Assembly (NCBI GenBank): GCA_916700875.1
Contig: CAKAKS010000001.1
Span: 15,231,000 to 15,294,999 of the forward strand
Direction: 5' to 3'
Length of the DNA stretch: 64,000 bases
From: Sebastes aleutianus
Taxonomy: Eukaryota; Chordata; Actinopteri; Perciformes; Sebastidae
Position numbers and translations under genes: made by a program. Of this stretch, positions 46,007 through 56,619 are shown one piece after another. Below the pieces are notes generated by a model. It was not told the origin of the DNA and ran no database searches. It saw only the letters and a list, made by a program, of their open reading frames with translations. The first letter of the stretch is position 1, and each line of letters begins with the position of its first letter.

Positions 46007-46102
46007 AGATTGAAGACGTGCAGATGTAACGGATATATCGGGACCAGCTTTACCGTCACATCAACTGGATACAATTCATCTTTTCTTTCATTCTTTGTTG
46101 CC

Positions 46103-48556
46103 ATGATGGCGACTCGGGGATCTTTCATCTTCATATTCGCAAGATGGCGATTGTTTGATGGATTGCGACGGCAAATAGGACTGATTTTGTTACTGCTTCA
46201 TGCGGTTAACATGGTAGGTGGACAGATTCGTTATTCCATACCCGAGGAGATGAAGAAAGGCTCTGTTATCGGTAATGTAGCGCAGGATCTCGGCTTAGAT
46301 CTGAAGAGGCTCCGTTCTGGGCGGGCCCGTATCGTGACCGGAGAAAACATCCAGTACACCGAGCTGAAGACAGACAAAGGGACGCTGGTAGTGAATGAGA
46401 GAATAGACCGTGAGGAGCTTTGTGGAGACGTGACGCCGTGTAGCTTCAGCTTTGAGGTGATTTTAGAGAGCCCTATGGAACTGCACAGGATAACTGTTGA
46501 GGTTTTAGATATTAACGATCACGCTCCCGTTTTCCCAAATAAAGATAAACCTATCAGCCTCGAAATCAGCGAATCAGCTGTAGTCGGAGTGCAGTTTCCA
46601 CTGCAGAGTGCAGAGGATCTAGATGTGGGGCAAAACGCGTTGCAAGATTATGTTTTATCACCAAACGACAATTTTATATTGAAGCAACATGCAAATCCAG
46701 ACGGCAGTAAATATGTTGAAATGGTGCTCCAGAAGGCTTTAGACAGAGAGAGACACCCCCATCTGTCTTTAAAACTAATCGCAGTTGACGGAGGAACACC
46801 ACAGAGATCTGGTACCGTAAATATAGACGTCACAGTTTTAGATGCCAATGATAATGCTCCAGTATTTAACCAGTCAGTGTATAAAGCATCTGTGATGGAA
46901 AACACAGCGAAAGGCACTAGTATTATTACAGTAAATGCCACAGACGCTGACAGTGGTTCATATGGAGTCATTACATACAGTTTGTCTAAAATGAAAGGAA
47001 GTGCAGCGAATATATTCAGTATTGATGAAAACACTGGTACAGTTTCTGTGTCTGGTCAGATTGATTATGAGAAAGACAGAAAATACGAGGTTAGAGTAGA
47101 GGCAAAGGATCAGGGTGGCCTAACCGGGACAAGTAAAATTATATTAGATGTTGTTGATGTCAATGATAATGCCCCAGTTATAAATATGATGTCATTTTCT
47201 AGCCCCTTGTCTGAGGATGCCCCTCCTGGTACAACTGTTGCTATTTTGAATATAAAAGATGTAGATTCTGAGAATAATGGGCAAATAAAATGTTCTATAG
47301 ATGGTAAACTTCCCTTTAAGATCGAATCGTCTCTCACAAACTATTATAATTTGATCACAGATCAATATTTTGACAGAGAATCAGTCTCAGATTATAATAT
47401 AACAATAACAGCCACTGACTTTGGTTCTCCCCCTCTTTCTGGCTCAACAAAGTTGCATCTTAAAATTTCTGACGTAAACGACAACGCACCTTTATTCGGT
47501 AAAAGCAGCTTTTCTGCTTACGTCACAGAGAATAACTCACCTGGAATTTCCATATTTGCTGTCAGCGCGCGGGACTCTGATTGGAATCAGAACGCAAGAA
47601 TCTCGTATCTTTTAGAGGAAACACAAGTCAGTGGTAGTCCAGTTTCTACTTATGTGTCTTTAAACTCTGAAACTGGAGTTCTCAGCGCGGTTCGTTCTTT
47701 TGATTATGAGCAAATTAAACAGCTTCAGCTAGTAGTCAAAGCGCAGGATGGAGGTTCCCCTCCACTCAGTAGCAACGTGTCTGTGAAATTAATGATCCAG
47801 GATCAGAACGACAACCCCCCTCAGGTTTTGTACCCAGTCCAGACTGGTGGCTCTCTGGTGGCTGAAATGGTGCCTCGTTCAGCAGATGTGGGCTATCTGG
47901 TCACTAAAGTGGTGGCTGTTGATGTGGACTCTGGACAAAATGCATGGCTCTCCTATAAACTGCAGAAAGTCACAGACAGGGCGCTGTTTGAAGTGGGCTT
48001 ACAGAATGGAGAAATAAGAACTATCCGCCAAGTCACTGATAAAGATGCTGTGAAACAAAGACTGACTGTTATAGTGGAGGACAACGGGCAGCCCTCTCGT
48101 TCAGCTACAGTCATTGTTAACGTGGCGGTGGCGGACAGCTTCCCTGAAGTGCTGTCTGAGTTCACTGACTTTACACACGACAAGGAGTACAACGACAACC
48201 TGACTTCCTACTTAGTGTTGGCTCTGGCTGTAGTCTCCTTCCTCTTCATCACGTGTTTAGTGGTTATTATATCAGTGAAGATCTACAGGTGGAGACAGTC
48301 TCGCGTCCTGTATCACTCCAGTCTCCCTGTGATTCCATATTATCCACCACGTTACTCAGACACTTTGGGGACAGGGACTCTCCAACACGTGTACAACTAC
48401 GAGGTGTGCAGGACGACTGACTCCAGAAAGAGTGACTGTAAGTTCGGAGGAGCCGGTAGTCAGAACGTGCTGATAATGGACCCCAGTTCTACAGGGACGA
48501 TGCAGCGGATACAGAGTGAGAAGAGCATCCTGGATGAACCAGACTCTCCTCTAGAG
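46103..48556 (+). CDS. pcdhg: V9: clustered protocadherin variable exon, array 2, subfamily 2
   Basis: Variable exon of 818 codons from an ATG ATG pair (MMATRGSFIF). The open frame reaches back to a TTG at 46010, which is 5' UTR. Signal peptide 1-40 ends MVGG before QIRYS. EC1 has CGDVTPC; its linker reads DINDHAP, with histidine in place of the usual second asparagine. EC3 has SKMKGSAANIF, EC4 has IDGKLPFKIESS, EC5 has ARDSDWNQNARIS. Membrane helix about 703-725; tail and donor GAG|GTCAGT as in V8. V9 differs from V10 and V11 at scattered sites (MMSFSSPLSED, SGSTKLH, KSSFSAY, helix start NLTSYLV). A short upstream reading frame lies at 45983-46006. Confidence 0.95.
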
Positions 48557-49484
48557 GTCAGTTAAATATTTTAGCTTCGTCTGTGTGCCCCCTTTGTTCC
48601 CTTTCTTTGTTTAGTTGCTTTGAACAACCTCCATTCCATACAGTCATTTCAGCACCATGGACAGCCTCTCGGTTGGCATCGCCTGATATAAATGCTGCTT
48701 TCTGTTTAAGACTTAAGAGGTACAGCTTTGTGAAGCTTCTTAACGAATCTCATAGAACTTTGTACCGCCTAATGCGTTTTGGGGAAAGCAGTGGTGCATT
48801 GATAATGTTCAAACTTCGTTTGTTTACACAAACTTTACTGTTCTGATTTAGGTGTTTACACAATATGCTTCCTTGGCAAGGATGCTGTTAGTGTGGTTTA
48901 CGTTGGGCATAAAGGCAACTGGAAATATTGAAGAAAGAATATAGTCACAATAAATGTATGAAAAGGTAAATTCTGAGCAATAACATGATGCAGAACCCTG
49001 ATCCTCCACATACTTTAGTTTCACAATAATAAAGTGACTAGCTGTAATTGTTGAAAATCAACTTATTTTGCAGGCGAGTGCTTAACTTTCTTATCCGTCT
49101 TTTTTAGACCTTGCAAACAGCCCGTCATTGTAGGAAGTCATTCACGTGGTTTTATAGAATTTTTTTTTTTTTTTATAAAGGCAACAATTGTATTTATTTT
49201 ATTCTAAATCAGTTGTTTGTTTTTTGCCTATAGGAACGACTGCGCTGTGGGTGACTTGTTTGAGAATTAGTTTGAATTTTCTGTCATTTCTGTCCGTTGC
49301 TTTTGTGTTTTACTTTCAAACAGAATCTTGCATAATACAATATGTTAAGTTGAAATGTATTTTAATTTAGAAATACTTTATTAAAAGGCATTCCAGTATG
49401 ATTTCCACAGGAGGTAGAGATGTTTTCAGTCTGTGTTTTTCAGAGCTTTGGTGTGGTAGGGGCCTTATTTGATGTTCAGCTTTT
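48557..49484. other. V9-V10 spacer
   Basis: About 930 bp, homologous to the V8-V9 spacer plus an insertion near 48850-49070. It holds an NRSE. Short open frames here show nothing recognisable. Confidence 0.8.
48648..48668 (+). promoter_or_regulatory. RE1/NRSE-like element downstream of V9
   Basis: TTCAGCACCATGGACAGCCT and C, 18 of 21 to consensus, 92 bp past the donor. Confidence 0.68.
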
Positions 49485-49512
49485 GGACTCTAAGAGACGC
49501 TGTTGGTCAGTA
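49484..49512 (+). promoter_or_regulatory. Pcdh promoter conserved element (CSE) of V10
   Basis: GGACTCTAAGAGACGCTGTT then GGTCAG, CGCT core at 49498-49501, about 226 bp upstream of the V10 ATG. Confidence 0.8.
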
Positions 49513-49616
49513 AATATTTTCAGTGTTATGTCGTCATTCAGTCCATCCTCCAACTGACTGTACAGTGAAGAAGGCTCTCTGTGTTTAGTCGAGGTTTAAG
49601 ACACGTAGGAGAGAAC

Positions 49617-49640
49617 ATGGTCTCACAGACTTGCATGTAA
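49617..49640 (+). other. Short upstream ORF in V10 leader
   Basis: Same seven-codon frame as before V9, ending 86 bp before the V10 start. Confidence 0.5.
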
Positions 49641-49726
49641 AGATTGAAGACGTGTTTAGATGTAACGGATATATCGGGAACAGCTTTACCGTCACATCAA
49701 CTGGATACAAATCATCTTTTTTTTCA

Positions 49727-52177
49727 ATGGCGACTCGGGGATCTATCACCTTCAATTGCGCAAGATGGCGATTGTTTGATGGATTGCGACGGCAAATAGG
49801 ACTGCTTATGTTGCTGTTCCATGCGGTTAACATGGTAGGTGGACAGATTCGTTATTCCATACCAGAGGAGATGAAGAAAGGCTCTGTTATCGGAAATGTA
49901 GCGCAAGATCTCGGTTTAGATCTGAAGAGGCTCCGTTCTGGGCGGGCCCGTATCGTGACCGGAGAAAACATCCAGTACACCGAGCTGAAGACAGACAAAG
50001 GGACGCTGGTAGTGAATGAGAGAATAGACCGAGAGGAGCTTTGTGGAGACGTGACGCCGTGCAGCTTCAGCTTTGAGGTGATTTTAGAAAGCCCTATGGA
50101 ACTGCACAGGATAACTGTTGAGGTTTTAGATATTAATGATCACGCTCCCGTTTTCCCAAATAAAGATAAACCCATCAGCCTCGAAATCAGCGAATCAGCT
50201 GTAGTCGGAGTGCATTTTCCACTGCAGAGTGCAGAGGATCTAGATGTGGAGCAAAACGCGTTGCAAGATTATATTTTATCCCCAAACGATAATTTTATTT
50301 TGAAGCAACATGCAAATCCAGACGGAGGTAAATATGTTGAAATGGTCCTCCAAAAGGCTTTAGACAGAGAGCGACATCCACATTTCTCTTTGAAATTAAT
50401 CGCAGTTGACGGAGGAACACCACAGAGATCTGGTACCGTAAATATAGATGTCACTGTGTTAGATGTCAATGACAATGTCCCAGTATTTAATCAGTCAGTC
50501 TATAAAGCATCTGTGATGGAAAACACAGCGAAAGGCACTAGTATTATTACAGTAAATGCCACAGACGCTGACAGTGGTTCAAATGGAGTCATTACTTACA
50601 GTTTGTCTAAAATGAAAGGAAGTGCAGCGAATATATTCAGTATTGATGAAAACACTGGCAGAGTTTATGTGTCTGGTCTGATAGATTACGAGAAAGACAG
50701 AAAATACGAGGTGAGAGTAGAAGCAAAGGATCAGGGTGGCCTAACCGGGACAAGTAAAATTATATTAGATGTTGTTGATATCAACGATAATGCCCCAGTT
50801 ATAAATATTATGTCATTTTCTAGCCCTGTATCTGAGGATGCACCTCCCGGTACAAGCGTTGCTATTTTGAACATAAAAGATGCAGATTCTGAGAGTAATG
50901 GGCAAATAAAATGTTCCATAGATGGTAAACTTCCCTTTAAGATCGAGTCATCTCTAACAAACTATTATAATTTAATCACAGATCAATATTTTGACAGAGA
51001 ATCAGTCTCAGATTATAATATAACAATAACAGCCACTGACTTTGGGTCTCCCCCACTGTCGAGCTCAACAAAGTTACATCTTAAAATCTCTGACGTCAAC
51101 GACAACGCACCTTTATTCGGTAAAAACAGTTATTCTGCTTACGTCACTGAGAATAATTCACCTGGAATTTCCATATTTGCTGTCAGCGCGCGGGACTCTG
51201 ATTGGAATCAGAACGCAAGAATCTCGTATCTTTTAGAGGAAACACAAGTCAGTGGTAGTCCAGTTTCTACTTATGTGTCTTTAAACTCTGAAACTGGAGT
51301 TCTCAGCGCGGTTCGTTCTTTTGATTATGAGCAAATTAAACAGCTTCAGCTAGTAGTCAAAGCGCAGGATGGAGGTTCCCCTCCACTCAGTAACAACGTG
51401 ACTGTGAAATTAATAGTTCAGGACCAGAACGACAACCCTCCTCAGGTTCTGTACCCAGTCCAGACTGGAGGCTCTCTGGTGGCTGAAATGGTGCCTCGTT
51501 CAGCAGATGTGGGCTATCTGGTCACTAAAGTGGTGGCTGTTGATGTGGACTCTGGACAGAATGCCTGGCTCTCCTATAAACTGCAGAAAGCCACAGACAG
51601 GGCGCTGTTTGAAGTGGGCTTACAGAATGGAGAAATAAGAACTATCCGCCAAGTCACTGATAAAGATGCTGTGAAACAAAGACTGACTGTTATAGTGGAG
51701 GACAACGGGCAGCCCTCTCGTTCAGCTACAGTCATTGTTAACGTGGCGGTGGCGGACAGCTTCCCTGAAGTGCTATCTGAGTTCACTGACTTTACACACG
51801 ACAAGGAGTACAATGACAATCTGACTTTTTACTTAGTGTTGGCTCTGGCTGTAGTCTCCTTCCTCTTCATCACGTGTTTAGTGGTTATTATCTCAGTGAA
51901 GATCTACAGGTGGAGACAGTCTCGCGTCCTGTATCACTCCAGTCTCCCTGTGATTCCATATTATCCACCACGTTACCCAGACACTTTGGGGACAGGGACT
52001 CTCCAACACGTGTACAACTACGAGGTGTGCAGGACGACTGACTCCAGAAAGAGTGACTGTAAATTCGGAGGAGCCGGTAGTCAGAACGTGCTGATAATGG
52101 ACCCCAGTTCTACAGGGACGATGCAGCGGATACAGAGTGAGAAGAGCATCCTGGATGAACCAGACTCTCCTCTAGAG
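49727..52177 (+). CDS. pcdhg: V10: clustered protocadherin variable exon, array 2, subfamily 2
   Basis: Variable exon of 817 codons starting MATRGSITFN; the open frame extends upstream only to a TTG. Signal peptide 1-39, then QIRYSIPEEM. Layout is as in V9, with linker DINDHAP after EC1. Distinct residues are LDVEQNALQDYI (others DVGQN) and HPHFSLKL in EC2, DVNDNVP at the EC2-EC3 linker where sisters have DANDNAP, and SNNVTVKLIVQ at the end of EC5. The tail has PPRYPDTLG, a serine to proline change seen in no other array 2 exon. Compared with V9 and V11, the leader has lost 12 bases (FFVAT codons region) before the ATG. Donor is GAG|GTCAGT. Confidence 0.95.
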
Positions 52178-52914
52178 GTCAGTTAAATATTTTAGCTTCG
52201 CCTGTGTGACCTCTCTTTTATCTTTCTTTGTTTAGTTGCATTGATACAACCGTTGCACTTCATGCAGTCATTTCAGCACCATGGACAGCATTTCAGTTGG
52301 CATCGCCTGATAGAAATGCTGCTTTCTGTTTAAGTCTTCATAGATATAGCTTTGGACACCATAGGCTCCTGAACGAATACCCTACGAACTTTGTAATGTA
52401 AATATATTTATATTACCTTAATGCGTTTTAGGAAAGGTAGTGCTGCATTGATCATGTTCAAACTGCAGGTGTCTGTGTGCATTTAAAAAGCGAGTGCTTA
52501 ACTTTCATATCAGTCTTTATAAGACCTTGCAAACCGTTGAATCATTGTAGTGTGTCATTGCTATGGTTTTAAGAGTGTACATTCGCATAATATCCAAAAA
52601 AAAAGCAAAAGTTGTACTTATTTTATTTTTATTCTGTTGTTTTTTTTTTTTTGTCTTTCGGGAACGTCTGCACTCTAGGCGAATTGTCTGCGATTGAGAT
52701 TAAATTTTCTGTCACTTCTGTCAGTTTTTTTGTTTTTTACTTATTAACAGAATCTGGCATAATACAATATGTTGAGTTGAAATATATTTTAATTTACAAA
52801 TACTTTGATAAAGACAGTCCAGTGTGATTTCCACAGGAGGTAGAGATGTGTTCAGTCTGAGTGCTTCAGAGCTTTAGTGTGGTGCAGAGGCCTTATTTGA
52901 TGTTCAGCTTTTGG
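52178..52914. other. V10-V11 spacer
   Basis: About 740 bp close to the V8-V9 spacer, with an NRSE and a T12 tract near 52640-52651. No coding sequence. Confidence 0.8.
52272..52292 (+). promoter_or_regulatory. RE1/NRSE-like element downstream of V10
   Basis: TTCAGCACCATGGACAGCAT and T, 17 of 21, 95 bp past the donor, both half-sites intact. Confidence 0.66.
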
Positions 52915-52940
52915 ACTCTAAGGGACGCTGTTGGTCAGTA
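52912..52940 (+). promoter_or_regulatory. Pcdh promoter conserved element (CSE) of V11
   Basis: GGACTCTAAGGGACGCTGTT then GGTCAG, CGCT core at 52926-52929, about 241 bp upstream of the V11 ATG. Confidence 0.8.
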
Positions 52941-53044
52941 AATATTTTCAGTGTTATGTCGTCATTCAGTCCATCCTCCGACTGACTGTACAGTAAAGAA
53001 GGCTCTCTGTGTTTAGTCGTGGTTTAAGACACGAAGGAGAGAAC

Positions 53045-53068
53045 ATGGTCTCACAGACTTGCATGTAA
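53045..53068 (+). other. Short upstream ORF in V11 leader
   Basis: Same seven-codon frame as before V9 and V10, ending about 100 bp before the V11 start. Confidence 0.5.
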
Positions 53069-53169
53069 AGGTTGGAGACGTGTTTAGATGTAACGGATAT
53101 ATCGGGACCAGCTTTACCGTCACATCAACTGGATACAGATCATCTTTTTTTTCATTCTTTGTTGCCACG

Positions 53170-55620
53170 ATGGCGACTCGGGGATCTTTCACCTACATAT
53201 GCGCAAGATGGCGATTGTTTGATGGATTGCGACGGCAAATAGGACTGATTTTGTTACTGCTTCAGGCGCTTAACATGGTAGGTGGACAGATTCGTTATTC
53301 CATACCGGAGGAGATGAAGAAAGGCTCTGTTATCGGTAACGTAGCGCAAGATCTCGGCTTAGATCTGAAGAGGCTCCGTTCTGGGCGGGCCCGTATCGTG
53401 ACCGGAGAAAACATCCAGTACACCGAGCTGAAGACAGACAAAGGGACGCTGGTAGTGAATGAGAGAATAGACCGAGAGGAGCTTTGTGGAGACGTGACAC
53501 CGTGTAGCTTCAGCTTTGAGGTTATTTTAGAAAGCCCTATGGAACTGCACAGAATAACTGTTGAGGTTTTAGACATTAATGATCACGCTCCTGTTTTTCC
53601 AAATATAGATAAACCTATCAGTTTTGAAATGAGCGAATCAGCTGTAGTCGGAGTGCAGTTTCCACTGCAGAGTGCGGAGGATCTAGATGTGGGGCAAAAC
53701 GCGTTGCAGGATTATGTTTTATCACCAAACGACAATTTTATTTTGAAGCAACATGCAAATCCAGACGGAGGTAAATATGTTGAAATGGTGCTCCAGAAGG
53801 CTTTAGACAGAGAGCGACATCCACATCTGTCTTTGAAATTAATCGCAGTTGACGGAGGAACACCACAGAGATCTGGTACAGTAAATATAGATGTCATTGT
53901 GTTAGATGCCAATGATAATGCTCCAGTATTTAACCAGTCAGCCTATAAAGCATCTGTGATGGAAAACACAGCGAAAGGCACTAGTATCGTTACAGTAAAT
54001 GCCACAGACGCCGACAGTGGTTCAAATGCACTCATTTCTTACAGTTTGTCTAAAATGAAAGGAAGTGCAGCGAATATATTCAGTATTGATGAAAACACTG
54101 GTACAGTGTACGTGTCTGGTCAGATTGATTATGAGAAAGACAGAAAATACGAGGTTAGAGTAGAGGCAAAGGATCAGGGTGGCCTAATTGGAACAAGTAA
54201 AGTTATATTAGATGTTGTTGATGTCAATGATAATGCCCCAGTTATAAATATTATGTCATTTTCTAGCCCTGTATCTGAGGATGCACCTCCAGGCACAACT
54301 GTTGCTATTTTGAACATAAAAGATGCAGATTCTGAGAGTAATGGGCAAATAAAATGTTCAATAGATGGTAAACTTCCCTTTAAGATCGAGTCATCTCTAA
54401 CAAACTATTACAATTTGATCACAGATCAATATTTTGACAGAGAATCAGTCTCAGATTATAATATAATAATAACAGCCACTGATTTTGGTTCTCCTCCACT
54501 TTCTAGCTCAACAAAGTTACATCTTAAAATCTCTGACGTCAACGACAACGCACCATTATTCGGTAAAAACAGCTATTCTGCTTACGTCACTGAGAATAAT
54601 TCACCTGGAATTTCCATATTTGCTGTCAGCGCGCGAGACTCTGATTGGAATCAGAACGCCAGAATCTCGTATCTTTTAGAGGAAACACAAGTCAGTGGTA
54701 GTCCAGTTTCTACTTATGTGTCTTTAAACTCTGAAACTGGAGTTCTCAGCGCGGTTCGTTCTTTTGATTATGAGCAAATTAAACAGCTTCAGCTAGTAGT
54801 CAAAGCGCAGGATGGCGGTTCCCCTCCGCTCAGTAGCAACGTGACTGTGAAAGTAATAGTCCAGGACCAGAATGACAACCCTCCTCAGGTTCTGTACCCA
54901 GTCCAGACTGGTGGCTCTCTGGTGGCTGAAATGGTGCCTCGTTCAGCAGATGTGGGCTATCTGGTCACTAAAGTGGTGGCTGTTGATGTGGACTCTGGAC
55001 AGAATGCCTGGCTCTCCTATAAACTGCAGAAAGCCACAGACAGGGCGCTGTTTGAAGTGGGCTTACAGAATGGAGAAATAAGAACTATCCGCCAAGTCAC
55101 TGATAAAGATGCTGTGAAACAAAGACTGACTGTTATAGTGGAGGACAACGGGCAGCCCTCTCGTTCAGCTACAGTCATTGTTAACGTGGCGGTGGCGGAC
55201 AGCTTCCCTGAAGTGCTGTCTGAGTTCACTGACTTTACACACGACAAGGAGTACAATGACAACCTGACTTTCTACTTAGTGTTGGCTCTGGCTGTAGTCT
55301 CCTTCCTCTTCATCACGTGTTTAGTGGTTATTATATCAGTGAAGATCTACAGGTGGAGACAGTCTCGCGTCCTGTATCACTCCAGTCTCCCTGTGATTCC
55401 ATATTATCCACCACGTTACTCAGACACTTTGGGGACAGGGACTCTCCAACACGTGTACAACTACGAGGTGTGCAGGACGACTGACTCCAGAAAGAGTGAC
55501 TGTAAGTTCGGAGGAGCCGGTAGTCAGAACGTGCTGATAATGGACCCCAGTTCTACAGGGACGATGCAGCGGATACAGAGTGAGAAGAGCATCCTGGACG
55601 AACCAGACTCTCCTCTAGAG
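53170..55620 (+). CDS. pcdhg: V11: clustered protocadherin variable exon, array 2, subfamily 2
   Basis: Variable exon of 817 codons starting MATRGSFTYI. Where V9 has ATG ATG, V11 has ACG ATG, which fixes the start at 53170. Signal peptide 1-39 (LLLLQALNMVGG). Layout as in V9. Distinct residues are NIDKPISFEMSESA in EC2, VNIDVIVLDANDN at the end of EC2, NQSAYKASV and SNALISYSLSK in EC3, GGLIGTSKV, and DYNIIITATD in EC4. EC5 is almost the same as in V9-V10, and EC6, helix (about 702-724) and tail are the shared array 2 sequence. Donor is GAG|GTCAGT. Its 3' flank is of the V12-V13 type and not of the V8-V10 type, so this exon marks the change of spacer class. Confidence 0.95.
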
Positions 55621-56332
55621 GTCAGTTAAATAATGCAGCTTCGTCTCTCTGCCTCCATTCTTCCTTCTGCGTTTAGTTACATTGATAGTGAAGTGCTGCA
55701 AGCTATACTGTCCTGTTCAGCACCATGGACAGCACCTCGCTTTGCATCACATGATAGGAATACTGCTGTATTCATATTCAAATTATATTACCCTTCATTC
55801 TTAGTTAGTTAGATGCTGTTTTATTGTTTCACACACACAGTGTTTTGACTTTGTTGTATTTTTGAGCTTCTAATTTTGCTTGTACATTGATGATGATCTT
55901 CAGTCTCTGAACATGCATTAACTCGTGATTGTTGTAAAAACAAAATGGGTGCACGTGACTTAAATTAGTGTGACAATCAAATGCTGCTTTCACTGCTCTC
56001 ATTTAACATCAGATAGTTTTACCAAGCCCCTTGTATTTTCTTTCTCAGTGTTTCCTCAAAGCTTGATAGAATTGTAGTCGTATTTTATATTTGTTAATTT
56101 GTCTATTGCCATGCTATTTCTATTCTTATATTTTCATATTTTTTAAAGGTAATATTGCATAAGAACAGAATGATTCTAATACTCACAGTGAGATTATTTT
56201 GTATTTTAATACTTTTTTGCGAAATATTTGTTGAAATATGTTTTAGATTATTGTTATTATGCACTAATCAATTTTAATCAACCACTAAATATTTCGAGAA
56301 ATAATTCTATGTTGCATGTTGTTACTGATTTT
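55621..56332. other. V11-V12 spacer
   Basis: About 710 bp, nearly identical to the V12-V13 spacer and similar to the V13-V14 spacer. It holds an NRSE near its start. AT-rich, no coding sequence. Confidence 0.8.
55716..55736 (+). promoter_or_regulatory. RE1/NRSE-like element downstream of V11
   Basis: TTCAGCACCATGGACAGCAC and C, 19 of 21 to the RE1 consensus, the best match class in the window. It is 96 bp past the donor. Confidence 0.75.
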
Positions 56333-56361
56333 GGACTCTAAGAGACGCTGTAGGTCAATCT
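56332..56361 (+). promoter_or_regulatory. Pcdh promoter conserved element (CSE) of V12
   Basis: GGACTCTAAGAGACGCTGTA then GGTCAATC, CGCT core at 56346-56349, about 274 bp upstream of the V12 ATG. The same element precedes V13 and V14. A further conserved block, CCCTCCCTTAGCACCGTGG, lies about 45 bp downstream of the core. Confidence 0.8.
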
Positions 56362-56619
56362 AACATGTTCTCTGGTACATTACCACACAGTCCCCTCCCT
56401 TAGCACCGTGGCGTATGAGAGAAAAGGAGGTAGTGTTCAGTATGTGGGCTGACATTCGAGGAAAACACAGTCGCATCAATTGATATCTCCTGTCAGATAT
56501 ATACAGTAAATTGAAAAAGCATTTATTTTTCTTTAGAGGTACATTCAGAGGATTTCTATTATTAAGAATACGTATGGTGCTTGGATCTTTGGAGCATATT
56601 TTCGTGTTTTTCTTCTGCT

